Shown here: in pieces, positions 1-5,267 of the stretch | How positions within the stretch are numbered: the stretch's first letter is position 1 | Layout: the number at the start of each line of letters is the position of its first letter | DNA from: Chloroflexota bacterium | Lineage (GTDB): Bacteria > Chloroflexota > Anaerolineae > UBA1429 | Length of the DNA: 7,300 nt | Direction of reading: 5' to 3' | Assembly: GCA_012513595.1 (NCBI GenBank) | Contig: JAAZBY010000445.1 | Span: 1 to 7,300 of the forward strand | Program-made: the position numbers and the translations under genes | The notes under the pieces: generated by a model | Databases searched by the model: none | Told to the model about the DNA's origin: nothing | What the model saw: only the letters and a program-made list of their open reading frames with translations

Positions 1-1335
1 CGGCCGCAGGATCTTGACGGAGACGTCGCCGCCCAAGAGGCGCCCGAGCAGCCCCTTGCGCACGGCGTTGCGCAGGGTGTGCAGGTCCTCCTCAAAGCGC
101 CGGCCAAAGTCCACCGCCAGGAGCAGGTCCTTCTTCTCGGCCAGGCGGATCATCTCGTCGCAGGCGGCCAGGGAGGCCTCCATCGGCTTGGTGGTGATGA
201 CGTGCTTGCCCGCCTCCAGGGCCATTCTGGCGATTTCGGCATGGCGGCCGGTGGGCGTCATGACGTAGACGACCTCGACCTCCTTGTTATCCAGCCAGCG
301 GCGGGCGTCGAGGGTGTAGGGCACGCCGAACTCTTGCGCCGAGCGCCTGGCCCGCTCTTCGAGGAGGTCGCAGACGCCCACCAGCCGGGCGCCGGGGGTC
401 TCAGTGATCTGGCGGGCGCGGTTGTGCCCCATGCCGAGGCCGACCACGGCAAAGCCCACCGGCTGATCCTGCCAGGGGCGGGCGGCAGCGCGCGGCTTGG
501 GCTTGGCCGCCTCGTAGAGGCTGGCCGGCGCGGCGGTGGGCCAGGCCCGCTGGATGACCTCGACGACGCGGCGAGACATGACCTCATCGGGCACGGTCGG
601 GTCGGGGTTGTGCGTCTCGGCAGAGACGGGGCCCTCCATCCCGGCGGCGGCGCAGGTGGCCAGCACGCGGTCGTAGGGGATGGTCTCCTCACCGAGGCCG
701 GCGACGGCGCGGACCGCCTTGACGTGCACACAGCGGGCGTGCCGGGCGCAGTCGACGATATAGTCGGTCTCATTGGCCTGGCGCAGCGGGCTCATCCACT
801 CGTTGGAGACGTCCCAGGCCAGGCCCCACTCGTGGACGCCCAGGGCCTCGACGACGGCCTTGACCTCCGCTGTAGAGACGCCGCAGTTCTCAAAGGCCAG
901 CAGCAGGCCGGCCTGGTGGGCGCGCTCGGCCAGGGGCGCGAACATGGTCAGCACCTGCTGCAAGAGGTCCGGCCGCACGGCCAGCTGGCCGACCTCGCCC
1001 CCGGTGGGCTGCCAGTAGTGGAAGGCGCGCACGAGGCGGCAGCCCAGCGCGTCGGCGGCGCGGATGACGCCCTCGAGCTTGCGCTCTTCGGCGCGCTGGC
1101 GCTCGGCGCCGGGTAGGTGCACCTTGGCCAGGGATGACTGCAGGCAGCCGACGCGCAGGCCGTGGGCATCCAGCAGGCGCTTGACCTCGGCGAGTTGCTC
1201 GGCCGAGAGGTCCTCGAAGGCGCGGCCAAAGATGAGGCCGCGCAGGTCGACGGCCTCGAGCCCCCACGACTTGATGATCGGCAGGGCCTTGGCGAAATCC
1301 ATCTTGAGCTCATCGGTAAAGATCGACGGATACAT
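1..1335 (-). CDS. Fusion protein: xylose-isomerase-like TIM barrel + Gfo/Idh/MocA oxidoreductase (3' end outside window)
   Basis: I translated this frame by hand from the ATG at 1335-1333; it stays open for 445 codons to the window edge. Residues about 1-265 form a sugar phosphate isomerase/epimerase (AP-endonuclease-2-like) TIM barrel. Its likely metal ligands are E149 (LAFENCG), D175 (AWDVSNEW), H204 (CVHVK) and E240 (VSAETHNP). An Ala/Pro/Lys-rich linker (about 266-290) leads to a Gfo/Idh/MocA Rossmann domain with G299-L-G-M-G303, an acidic strand end at D323, TTKPM (381-385, K383 matching the usual EKP lysine) and VDFGRRF (408-414). About 200 further residues of the oxidoreductase should lie beyond the edge. 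The start is supported by GGGAGG five bases upstream and a promoter behind it. No signal peptide is visible, so it is probably cytoplasmic. Inferred role: a two-step sugar conversion, NAD(P)-linked oxidation/reduction plus isomerisation, epimerisation or elimination. The substrate is unknown. An assembly indel joining two genes is the main alternative. Confidence 0.88.
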   Translation of the reverse strand, partial: MYPSIFTDELKMDFAKALPIIKSWGLEAVDLRGLIFGRAFEDLSAEQLAEVKRLLDAHGLRVGCLQSSLAKVHLPGAERQRAEERKLEGVIRAADALGCRLVRAFHYWQPTGGEVGQLAVRPDLLQQVLTMFAPLAERAHQAGLLLAFENCGVSTAEVKAVVEALGVHEWGLAWDVSNEWMSPLRQANETDYIVDCARHARCVHVKAVRAVAGLGEETIPYDRVLATCAAAGMEGPVSAETHNPDPTVPDEVMSRRVVEVIQRAWPTAAPASLYEAAKPKPRAAARPWQDQPVGFAVVGLGMGHNRARQITETPGARLVGVCDLLEERARRSAQEFGVPYTLDARRWLDNKEVEVVYVMTPTGRHAEIARMALEAGKHVITTKPMEASLAACDEMIRLAEKKDLLLAVDFGRRFEEDLHTLRNAVRKGLLGRLLGGDVSVKILRP

Positions 1336-1340
1336 AGCGT

Positions 1341-1346
1341 CCTCCC
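1341..1346 (-). promoter_or_regulatory. Ribosome binding site of the fusion gene
   Basis: On the minus strand this reads GGGAGG, five bases before the ATG at 1335. It fixes the start of the fusion protein, which is otherwise open to alternative upstream reading. Confidence 0.75.
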
Positions 1347-1378
1347 TGAGGGTACTGGCACGAACCGGCGACGAGCGC

Positions 1379-1406
1379 AGCATACCCCGCGGGCGGGGGA
1401 CGTCAA
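1379..1406 (-). promoter_or_regulatory. Predicted sigma-70-type promoter of the fusion gene
   Basis: On the minus strand TTGACG (1406-1401) is followed after 16 bases by TATGCT (1384-1379). This puts the transcript start near 1372 and gives a leader of about 37 bases. It stands out from the GC-rich surroundings and is oriented away from the plus-strand promoter next to it. Confidence 0.6.
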
Positions 1407-1427
1407 GCAGTAGTTGCGGCGCCGCTG

Positions 1428-1456
1428 TTGACACGGCTCGGGGCCTCCGCTACCAT
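1428..1456 (+). promoter_or_regulatory. Predicted sigma-70-type promoter of the epimerase-DUF6807 operon
   Basis: A perfect TTGACA (1428-1433) is separated by 17 bases from TACCAT (1451-1456, four of six consensus bases). The predicted start lies near 1463, giving a leader of about 100 bases before the gene at 1563. The two divergent -35 boxes are only 21 bp apart. Confidence 0.6.
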
Positions 1457-1460
1457 CGCC

Positions 1461-1478
1461 GGTATGGGGACCCTTACC
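1461..1478. promoter_or_regulatory. Candidate operator: 18-bp near-palindrome over the plus-strand transcription start
   Basis: GGTATGGG-GA-CCCTTACC has eight-base arms matching at seven positions around a two-base centre. It lies five bases past the -10 box, a usual place for a repressor. The two-base centre is too short for an RNA hairpin loop, which favours a DNA site bound by a dimeric regulator. No regulator gene is in the window, so the protein that binds is unknown. Confidence 0.35.
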
Positions 1479-1523
1479 CCGGCCCGGCAGGCTGGGCTCG
1501 CCGGGGCCGTCGGCGCGCGGAGC

Positions 1524-1540
1524 GGCCGCCTGCCGCGGCC
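1524..1540 (+). other. Possible 5'-leader hairpin before the epimerase gene
   Basis: GGCCGC (1524-1529) pairs with GCGGCC (1535-1540) around a five-base loop, ending ten bases before the AAGGAG site. A second 7-bp stem, CCCCGGC/GCCGGGG (1477-1483 with 1500-1506), lies upstream. Both could fold in the approximately 100-base leader, but such stems arise readily at this GC content. I see no riboswitch signature. Confidence 0.2.
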
Positions 1541-1562
1541 AGTGTGAGCCAAGGAGAGTGCG

Positions 1563-2402
1563 ATGCCCGCAGTGCCCTGGCGCTACGCGATCTGTAACGA
1601 GCTGTTTGACGGTTGGTCCTTGGAGCGCGTGGCCGCCACTGCCGGCGCCCTGGGATACCAGGGGATCGAGCTGGCCCCCTACACCCTCTGCCGGCACGTC
1701 GGTGACCTGACGGCCGCCGACCGCCGCGGGATCCGCGCGGCGGTGGAAGCGGCCGGGCTGCGGGTGGCCGGCCTGCACTGGCTGCTGGCGCAGACGGAGG
1801 GGCTGGGCCTCAACGACCCCGACGCGGCGGTGCGCCGCCGCACCGTCGACTATCTGCTGGCCGAGGTGGACCTCTGTGCCGACTTGGGCGGGCAGGCGCT
1901 CGTCTTTGGTTCGCCGGCGCAGCGCAACCCCGGCCCCGGCGTGGCTGAGGCCGAGGCTTGGGGCTGGACGGCTGAGGCGCTGCGCCGCTGTGGTGAGCGC
2001 GCTGCCGAGCGCGGGGTCTTCTTCTGCCTGGAGGCGCTGCCAGGGCCCGAGTGCTGCTTTATCACCGACGTCGACGCCGCGGCCACCATGGTGCGGACGG
2101 TCGACCGGCCCGGCCTGCAGATGATGGTGGACGTCAAGGCCATGGCCGTTGATCCGCGCCCCATCCCGGAGCAGATCCGCGCCGTGGCGCCGCTGATCCG
2201 GCACGTCCACGTCAACGACCCGAACCGCCTGGGGCCCGGCATGGGCGCGGTGCCCGTGGGGCCGATCCTCGGGGCGCTCCGGGAGATAGGTTTCGACGGC
2301 TGGCTATCGGTGGAGGCGTTCGACGCCTCCTACGGGATCGAGCGGATCGCCAGCGCGAGCATCGCGAACCTGCGGTCCGCCGAACAGGACAAGGGGGCAT
2401 GA
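1563..2402 (+). CDS. Sugar phosphate isomerase/epimerase, TIM-barrel family (D-tagatose 3-epimerase-like metal site)
   Basis: This is a 279-residue cytoplasmic protein of the xylose-isomerase-like TIM-barrel family, the usual length for the group. The barrel opens with LERVAATAGALGYQGIELAP (20-39). Four conserved acids/His follow: E157 (FCLEALPG), D190 (MVDVKAM), H216 (RHVHVNDPN) and E251 (LSVEAF). Their spacings (33, 26, 35) equal those I recall for the Mn-binding set of Pseudomonas D-tagatose 3-epimerase (E152, D185, H211, E246), so a divalent metal site is very likely. The HVHVNDPN...GPGMGAVPV stretch followed by DGWLSVE is typical of the family. The ATG is set by AAGGAG six bases upstream. 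Its stop overlaps the next gene's ATG as ATGA, so translation is probably coupled. Expected chemistry is epimerisation or isomerisation of a ketose; inosose-dehydratase-like elimination is also possible. The exact substrate is not determinable. Confidence 0.9.
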   Translation: MPAVPWRYAICNELFDGWSLERVAATAGALGYQGIELAPYTLCRHVGDLTAADRRGIRAAVEAAGLRVAGLHWLLAQTEGLGLNDPDAAVRRRTVDYLLAEVDLCADLGGQALVFGSPAQRNPGPGVAEAEAWGWTAEALRRCGERAAERGVFFCLEALPGPECCFITDVDAAATMVRTVDRPGLQMMVDVKAMAVDPRPIPEQIRAVAPLIRHVHVNDPNRLGPGMGAVPVGPILGALREIGFDGWLSVEAFDASYGIERIASASIANLRSAEQDKGA

Positions 2403-3571
2403 TGGAACTGGCAACGCTGACCGTGAACGCGGGCTTTCACCGCAGGCGCTGGTGCCCGGTGACGGCACAGGTCCCCCTCGATGCCGGGGTTGACCTGGCC
2501 TCGCTGACTCTGCGCGACGCTGCCACCCGCCTGCCGGTGGCCGTGCAGGCCTGGCGCGAGGAAGATGGCTCGGCCAGGGTGGCCTGGATCGTGGCGGACC
2601 TGCCGGCCGGCCAGGCGCGTGCCTACACCCTGGCCGCCGAGGGCGCGCCGTTGGTGGGCTCGGGGGTGGAGCTGCGCGACGAGGGTTCCGGCAGGCTGGC
2701 CGTCTATGTCGGCGCCGAACACCTCACCACTTACAACTTTGGGCCGGACGTGGTGCGCCCGTACCTGTACCCGGTACTGGCGGGTGGGGGCGTTGGCGTC
2801 ACCCGTAACTGGCCGATGGTGACCGAACTCCTCAGCGAGACCACCGACCATCCACACCACAAGGGGATCTATACCGCCCAGGGCGACGTGAACGGGGTGG
2901 ACAACTGGTCAGAGGCAGCGGGCCACGGCTACCAGGTGCACCGGGAGTTCACCCGGGTGTATTCGGGGCCGGTGGCGGGGGGCTTTACCCAGACGCTGGA
3001 CTGGACCGACGCCGAGCGCACCCCGAACATGAGCGAGACGCGCCGCCTGACCTTCTACGCCACGCCGGGGCACCTGCGCGTGCTGGACTATGAGATCGCC
3101 CTGCACGCCTCGGCCGGCCCGGTGACCCTGGGAGACACCAAAGAGGGCGGCCTGCTGTCGGTGCGGGTGGCCACCTCGATGGACGTCCTCGAGGACGGCA
3201 CGGGCGGCACCTTCGTCAACGGGCATGGCGGCGTGCAGCAGGGGGAGGCCTGGGGCAAGCGCGCCCCCTGGTGCGACTACTCGGGCCCGGCGGGCGGCCG
3301 CACGGTGGGGGTGGCCTTCCTGGACCACATCGATAACCCGCGCTTCCCGACGCACTGGCACGTGCGCAACTATGGGCTGATGACGGCCAACCCGATGGGC
3401 CTGCACGACTTTACCGGCATCGCCGACAACCGCTGGGACCTGGAGATCGCGGCCGGCGAGACCGTGGCCTGGCGCTACCGGGTGATCGTGCACGACGGCG
3501 ACGCCACGCGGGCGCAGATCGGCGACCGCTACAGCGACTTTGCCTATCCGCCGACGGTGACGGTATCGTAG
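2399..3571 (+). CDS. DUF6807 / 'PmoA family' protein
   Basis: This 390-residue protein carries the hallmarks of DUF6807: HPHHKG (151-156) closely followed by GDVNGVDNW (162-170), then DTKEGGLLSVRVA (246-258), GKRAPWCDYSG (286-296), DHIDNPRFP..WHVRNYGL (309-327) and ANPMG (330-334). An N-terminal beta-rich segment (about 5-95) precedes the core. The family's database name refers to methane monooxygenase PmoA, but this protein has no membrane segments and nothing here suggests methane oxidation. The family's biochemical role is not established; such genes often sit beside Gfo/Idh/MocA oxidoreductases and sugar isomerases, as here. The clustered His and Asp residues (H151, H153, H154, D163) look like a binding or catalytic site, which is inference. 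The start at 2399 overlaps the upstream stop. A second ATG at 2402 is equally possible and changes only one residue. Two hairpins follow the TAG. Confidence 0.88.
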   Translation: MMELATLTVNAGFHRRRWCPVTAQVPLDAGVDLASLTLRDAATRLPVAVQAWREEDGSARVAWIVADLPAGQARAYTLAAEGAPLVGSGVELRDEGSGRLAVYVGAEHLTTYNFGPDVVRPYLYPVLAGGGVGVTRNWPMVTELLSETTDHPHHKGIYTAQGDVNGVDNWSEAAGHGYQVHREFTRVYSGPVAGGFTQTLDWTDAERTPNMSETRRLTFYATPGHLRVLDYEIALHASAGPVTLGDTKEGGLLSVRVATSMDVLEDGTGGTFVNGHGGVQQGEAWGKRAPWCDYSGPAGGRTVGVAFLDHIDNPRFPTHWHVRNYGLMTANPMGLHDFTGIADNRWDLEIAAGETVAWRYRVIVHDGDATRAQIGDRYSDFAYPPTVTVS

Positions 3572-3592
3572 GCCAGGTGCGGTAGGCCTGGC
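3572..3592 (+). terminator. Hairpin immediately after the DUF6807 stop codon
   Basis: GCCAGG (3572-3577) pairs with CCTGGC (3587-3592) around a nine-base loop, starting at the base after the TAG. There is no T tract. Together with the larger stem just downstream it probably marks the operon end. Confidence 0.3.
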
Positions 3593-3597
3593 ACTGG

Positions 3598-3645
3598 GGA
3601 CCCCTGGCAGCGGCGGCCGCGGAGGCGGCCGGGTGCCGGGGGTCC
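3598..3645 (+). terminator. Large nested GC hairpin, probable T-less terminator
   Basis: The outer stem pairs 3598-3609 (GGACCCCTGGCA) with 3634-3645 (TGCCGGGGGTCC): 12 pairs including one G-T wobble. A four/two-base internal loop follows, then an inner 7-bp stem CGGCCGC/GCGGCCG (3614-3620 with 3625-3631) closed by GGAG. It lies 26 bases after the DUF6807 stop. No T run follows, so it would be a T-less terminator, a Rho-assisted end or a 3'-end stabiliser. A small structured RNA is a less likely alternative. Confidence 0.45.
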
Positions 3646-3707
3646 GTCGGCGTACTCGGCGCTGGTACGGCGCAGGGCCGGCTGTGGCGCCTGGGGTGGG
3701 TGCCGGC

Positions 3708-3713
3708 TATACT
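3708..3713 (+). promoter_or_regulatory. Possible -10 element for the lipoprotein gene
   Basis: TATACT matches five of six -10 consensus bases, rare in this GC-rich gap, and lies after the hairpins and 73 bases before the preferred ATG. I see no convincing -35 box: the hexamer 17 bases upstream is TGGCGC. The rest of the 215-base gap between 3571 and 3787 holds nothing else I recognise. Confidence 0.35.
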
Positions 3714-3786
3714 GAGGGGGCCGCGGACCGTCGGCCCTAGGGGTTGCGGCGCGCCACCGCCCCCCGCGATACCGGAAAGGAACGCG

Positions 3787-4317
3787 ATGCTCGCCTGCCT
3801 GCGTCAAGCCAGGAACGTCACCCCGCTCGCCACGGCGAAGGGAACCCGCACGGCGCGGGCCCGCCCCGGCCGCATCGGGCGCCTGGGAGGGGTGTTCATG
3901 CTCCTGGGGCTGTTGGCCGTGGGCTGCGTGCCCTCTGCCGCCGGGCCGGCGCCGGTGGCCGCCCCGACCGCCGCCCCCTGCGCTGTTGAGGCAGCCAGCT
4001 TTGTGGCGGCGGCCCGCGCCGCGCTATCGACTTGGGATGAGGCCGAGGACGCCGCCAACGCCGCCGAGGGAGACGCCCTCGGCACGGCCATCGAGCGGTT
4101 GACCGCCGCCCGGGGCGGCTTCACGGCGCTCGAGGCGCCCGAATGCGCCCGCGCCGCCAAGGTGGCCATCACGCGCTACATGGACCTGACCATCGAGGTG
4201 CAGAACGCGATCTATGGGGATGACTGCCGCCTCTGCATCGAAGAGATGGAAATGCAGGCCGCCGCGGCGCGCCGCAGCGCCCTGAGCGGCCTGGCCGATC
4301 TGGAACCCGCGCCCTAG
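3787..4317 (+). CDS. Small predicted lipoprotein, helical, Cys-containing
   Basis: This encodes 176 residues from the ATG preceded by AAAGGA at five bases. The basic N-terminus (residues 1-35, seven or more Arg/Lys) is unusually long and leads to a short hydrophobic segment, VFMLLGLLAVGC. C47 in AVGC fits a lipobox, so lipidation and surface exposure are likely. A Pro/Ala-rich spacer (48-64) is followed by two amphipathic, Ala/Glu-rich helical stretches (about 66-115 and 121-170). The mature part has C65, C120, C147 and C150, the last two in a CRLC pair. The pattern W83...APEC(117-120)...RYMDLTI(130-136) resembles small lipoproteins of unknown function that I associate with Chloroflexota; this is memory, not a search. 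A later ATG at 3898 also has a GGAGG seven bases upstream but would leave a ten-residue signal with no basic residues, so I prefer 3787. Function is unknown. Confidence 0.72.
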   Translation: MLACLRQARNVTPLATAKGTRTARARPGRIGRLGGVFMLLGLLAVGCVPSAAGPAPVAAPTAAPCAVEAASFVAAARAALSTWDEAEDAANAAEGDALGTAIERLTAARGGFTALEAPECARAAKVAITRYMDLTIEVQNAIYGDDCRLCIEEMEMQAAAARRSALSGLADLEPAP

Positions 4318-4332
4318 GCGCCGATCCGCGCT

Positions 4333-4359
4333 GCCTGGCTGGGGCCGAGGCCAGCAGGC
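4333..4359 (+). terminator. Hairpin between the lipoprotein and DegV genes
   Basis: GCCTG-[G]-CTGG (4333-4342) pairs with CCAG-CAGGC (4351-4359): nine pairs with one bulged G and an eight-base loop. It starts 15 bases after the lipoprotein stop and ends 11 bases before the GGGGAG site of the next gene. No T tract follows. It may be a weak terminator or attenuator, or chance in GC-rich sequence. Confidence 0.25.
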
Positions 4360-4383
4360 CAGCAACACTGGGGGAGATGGCAC

Positions 4384-5229
4384 ATGCGCCCGATCAAGGT
4401 CGTCACGGATAGCGGAGCCGACCTGCCCGCCGCACTGATCGAGGAGCTAGACGTCTCGGTCGTCCCGTTGGTGGTGGTGGCGCGGGACCAGGCCTTCAAC
4501 GAGACGGAGCTGCCCCGCGAGGACTTTTGGCGCCTGCTCGAGGAGCAGGGCACGCTCAAGACCTCGCAGCCCGCCATCGGCATGTACCTGCAGGCCTTTC
4601 AGCGGCTGGTGGACCTCGGCAACGACGTGCTCTGCTTTTGCATCACCAGCCGGCACTCGGGCACCTTCAGCGCGGCGACCACGGCGGCCTCGCGGTTCGC
4701 CGGCAGGGTGCAGGCCGTGGACACGCTGGGGCTGTCTCTGGTGATGGGCTTTCAGGTGATGCTGGCGGCGCGGATGGCCAAGGCGGGCGCCCGCCTGAAC
4801 GAGATCATCGAGGCGGCGCGCTCCGTCGGCGAGCGCAGCCACGTGACTTTCCAGCTCCGTACTCTGGAGCACCTGCGGCGGGGCGGCCGGGCCGCGCGAC
4901 TGATGCCGGCCCTTGACCGGGTGGCCCGCGCGCTGAACCTGACCGTCCTCCTCACCCTGAACGATGGGGAGATGAAGCTCAGCGGGGTGGCCCGCTCCTA
5001 CAAGAAGGGGCTGGAGCGCATCCGCGAGGAGGCCGCGCGCCTGGCGCCGCTGGAGAGCCTGGGCGTCGTGCACACGCGCATCCCGGAGGTGGCCCGCCAC
5101 CTGGCCGATGAGCTGGCCGCGCTGACGGGCATCTCGCGGGAGGCGATCGTCATCACCGAGCTGGGCGCGGCCATGAGCTGCCACGGCGGCGAGGGGATGA
5201 TCGGCGCGATCACGGTGCGGAGCGCCTGA
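4384..5229 (+). CDS. DegV family protein (fatty-acid-binding)
   Basis: This 281-residue protein has the usual DegV length and motif order: VTDSGADLP (7-15), KTSQPA (59-64), ITSRHSGTF (87-95), an AVDTLGLSLVMG segment (111-122), LEHLRRGGRAAR (161-172) and a C-terminal CHGGEGMIGA (266-275), the counterpart of the HxGPG loop. DegV proteins are cytosolic two-domain proteins that hold a single fatty acid; in Gram-positive bacteria the FakB members present it to the kinase FakA. T60/S61 and S92-G-T are the expected carboxylate contacts. The usual RT after the central strand is R204-S here. No FakA-like kinase is in the window. GGGGAG lies seven bases before the ATG. It heads a run of three genes with 31-38 bp gaps. 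Family assignment is firm; the ligand and downstream use are not known. Confidence 0.9.
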   Translation: MRPIKVVTDSGADLPAALIEELDVSVVPLVVVARDQAFNETELPREDFWRLLEEQGTLKTSQPAIGMYLQAFQRLVDLGNDVLCFCITSRHSGTFSAATTAASRFAGRVQAVDTLGLSLVMGFQVMLAARMAKAGARLNEIIEAARSVGERSHVTFQLRTLEHLRRGGRAARLMPALDRVARALNLTVLLTLNDGEMKLSGVARSYKKGLERIREEAARLAPLESLGVVHTRIPEVARHLADELAALTGISREAIVITELGAAMSCHGGEGMIGAITVRSA

Positions 5230-5255
5230 CGGACGCTGCCAGGTTGCTAGCGAAC

Positions 5256-5262
5256 AGGGGGG
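5256..5262 (+). promoter_or_regulatory. Ribosome binding site deciding the start of the B12-activation-like gene
   Basis: AGGGGGG lies five bases before the ATG at 5268. It overlaps the coding region that a TTG start at 5244 would need, and no Shine-Dalgarno site precedes that TTG, so the ATG is preferred. Confidence 0.6.
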
Positions 5263-5267
5263 TACAG

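Noticed and set aside
79..1116. Long open plus-strand frame (345 codons) opposite the fusion gene
   Set aside because: Its product is Gly/Ala/Leu/Asp-rich with no recognisable motif, and it lies antisense to a frame with clear family motifs throughout. High GC makes such shadow frames common.
1402..1432. GTCAA...TTGAC inverted repeat between the divergent promoters as an operator
   Set aside because: The arms are simply the two opposing -35 hexamers, so the symmetry is explained without a regulator. The inner GCGGCGCCGC palindrome (1416-1425) is short and ordinary for this GC content.
948..2210. 420-codon minus-strand frame spanning the divergent promoter region
   Set aside because: It crosses two real genes and both promoters, has low-complexity composition and matches no family. 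It is a GC-driven shadow.
2399..3571. Methane monooxygenase subunit
   Set aside because: The name comes only from the family's database label. There are no transmembrane helices, no neighbouring pmoB/pmoC and no copper-site pattern. The context is sugar metabolism.
3700..3786. GTG start at 3700 for the lipoprotein gene
   Set aside because: It lies upstream of the possible -10 element at 3708-3713, has no convincing ribosome site, and would extend an already overlong leader. The ATG at 3787 has AAAGGA in place.
5244..5267. TTG start eight codons upstream for the MetH-activation-like gene
   Set aside because: It has no Shine-Dalgarno site, and the proper AGGGGGG site for the ATG at 5268 would lie inside the added coding stretch.
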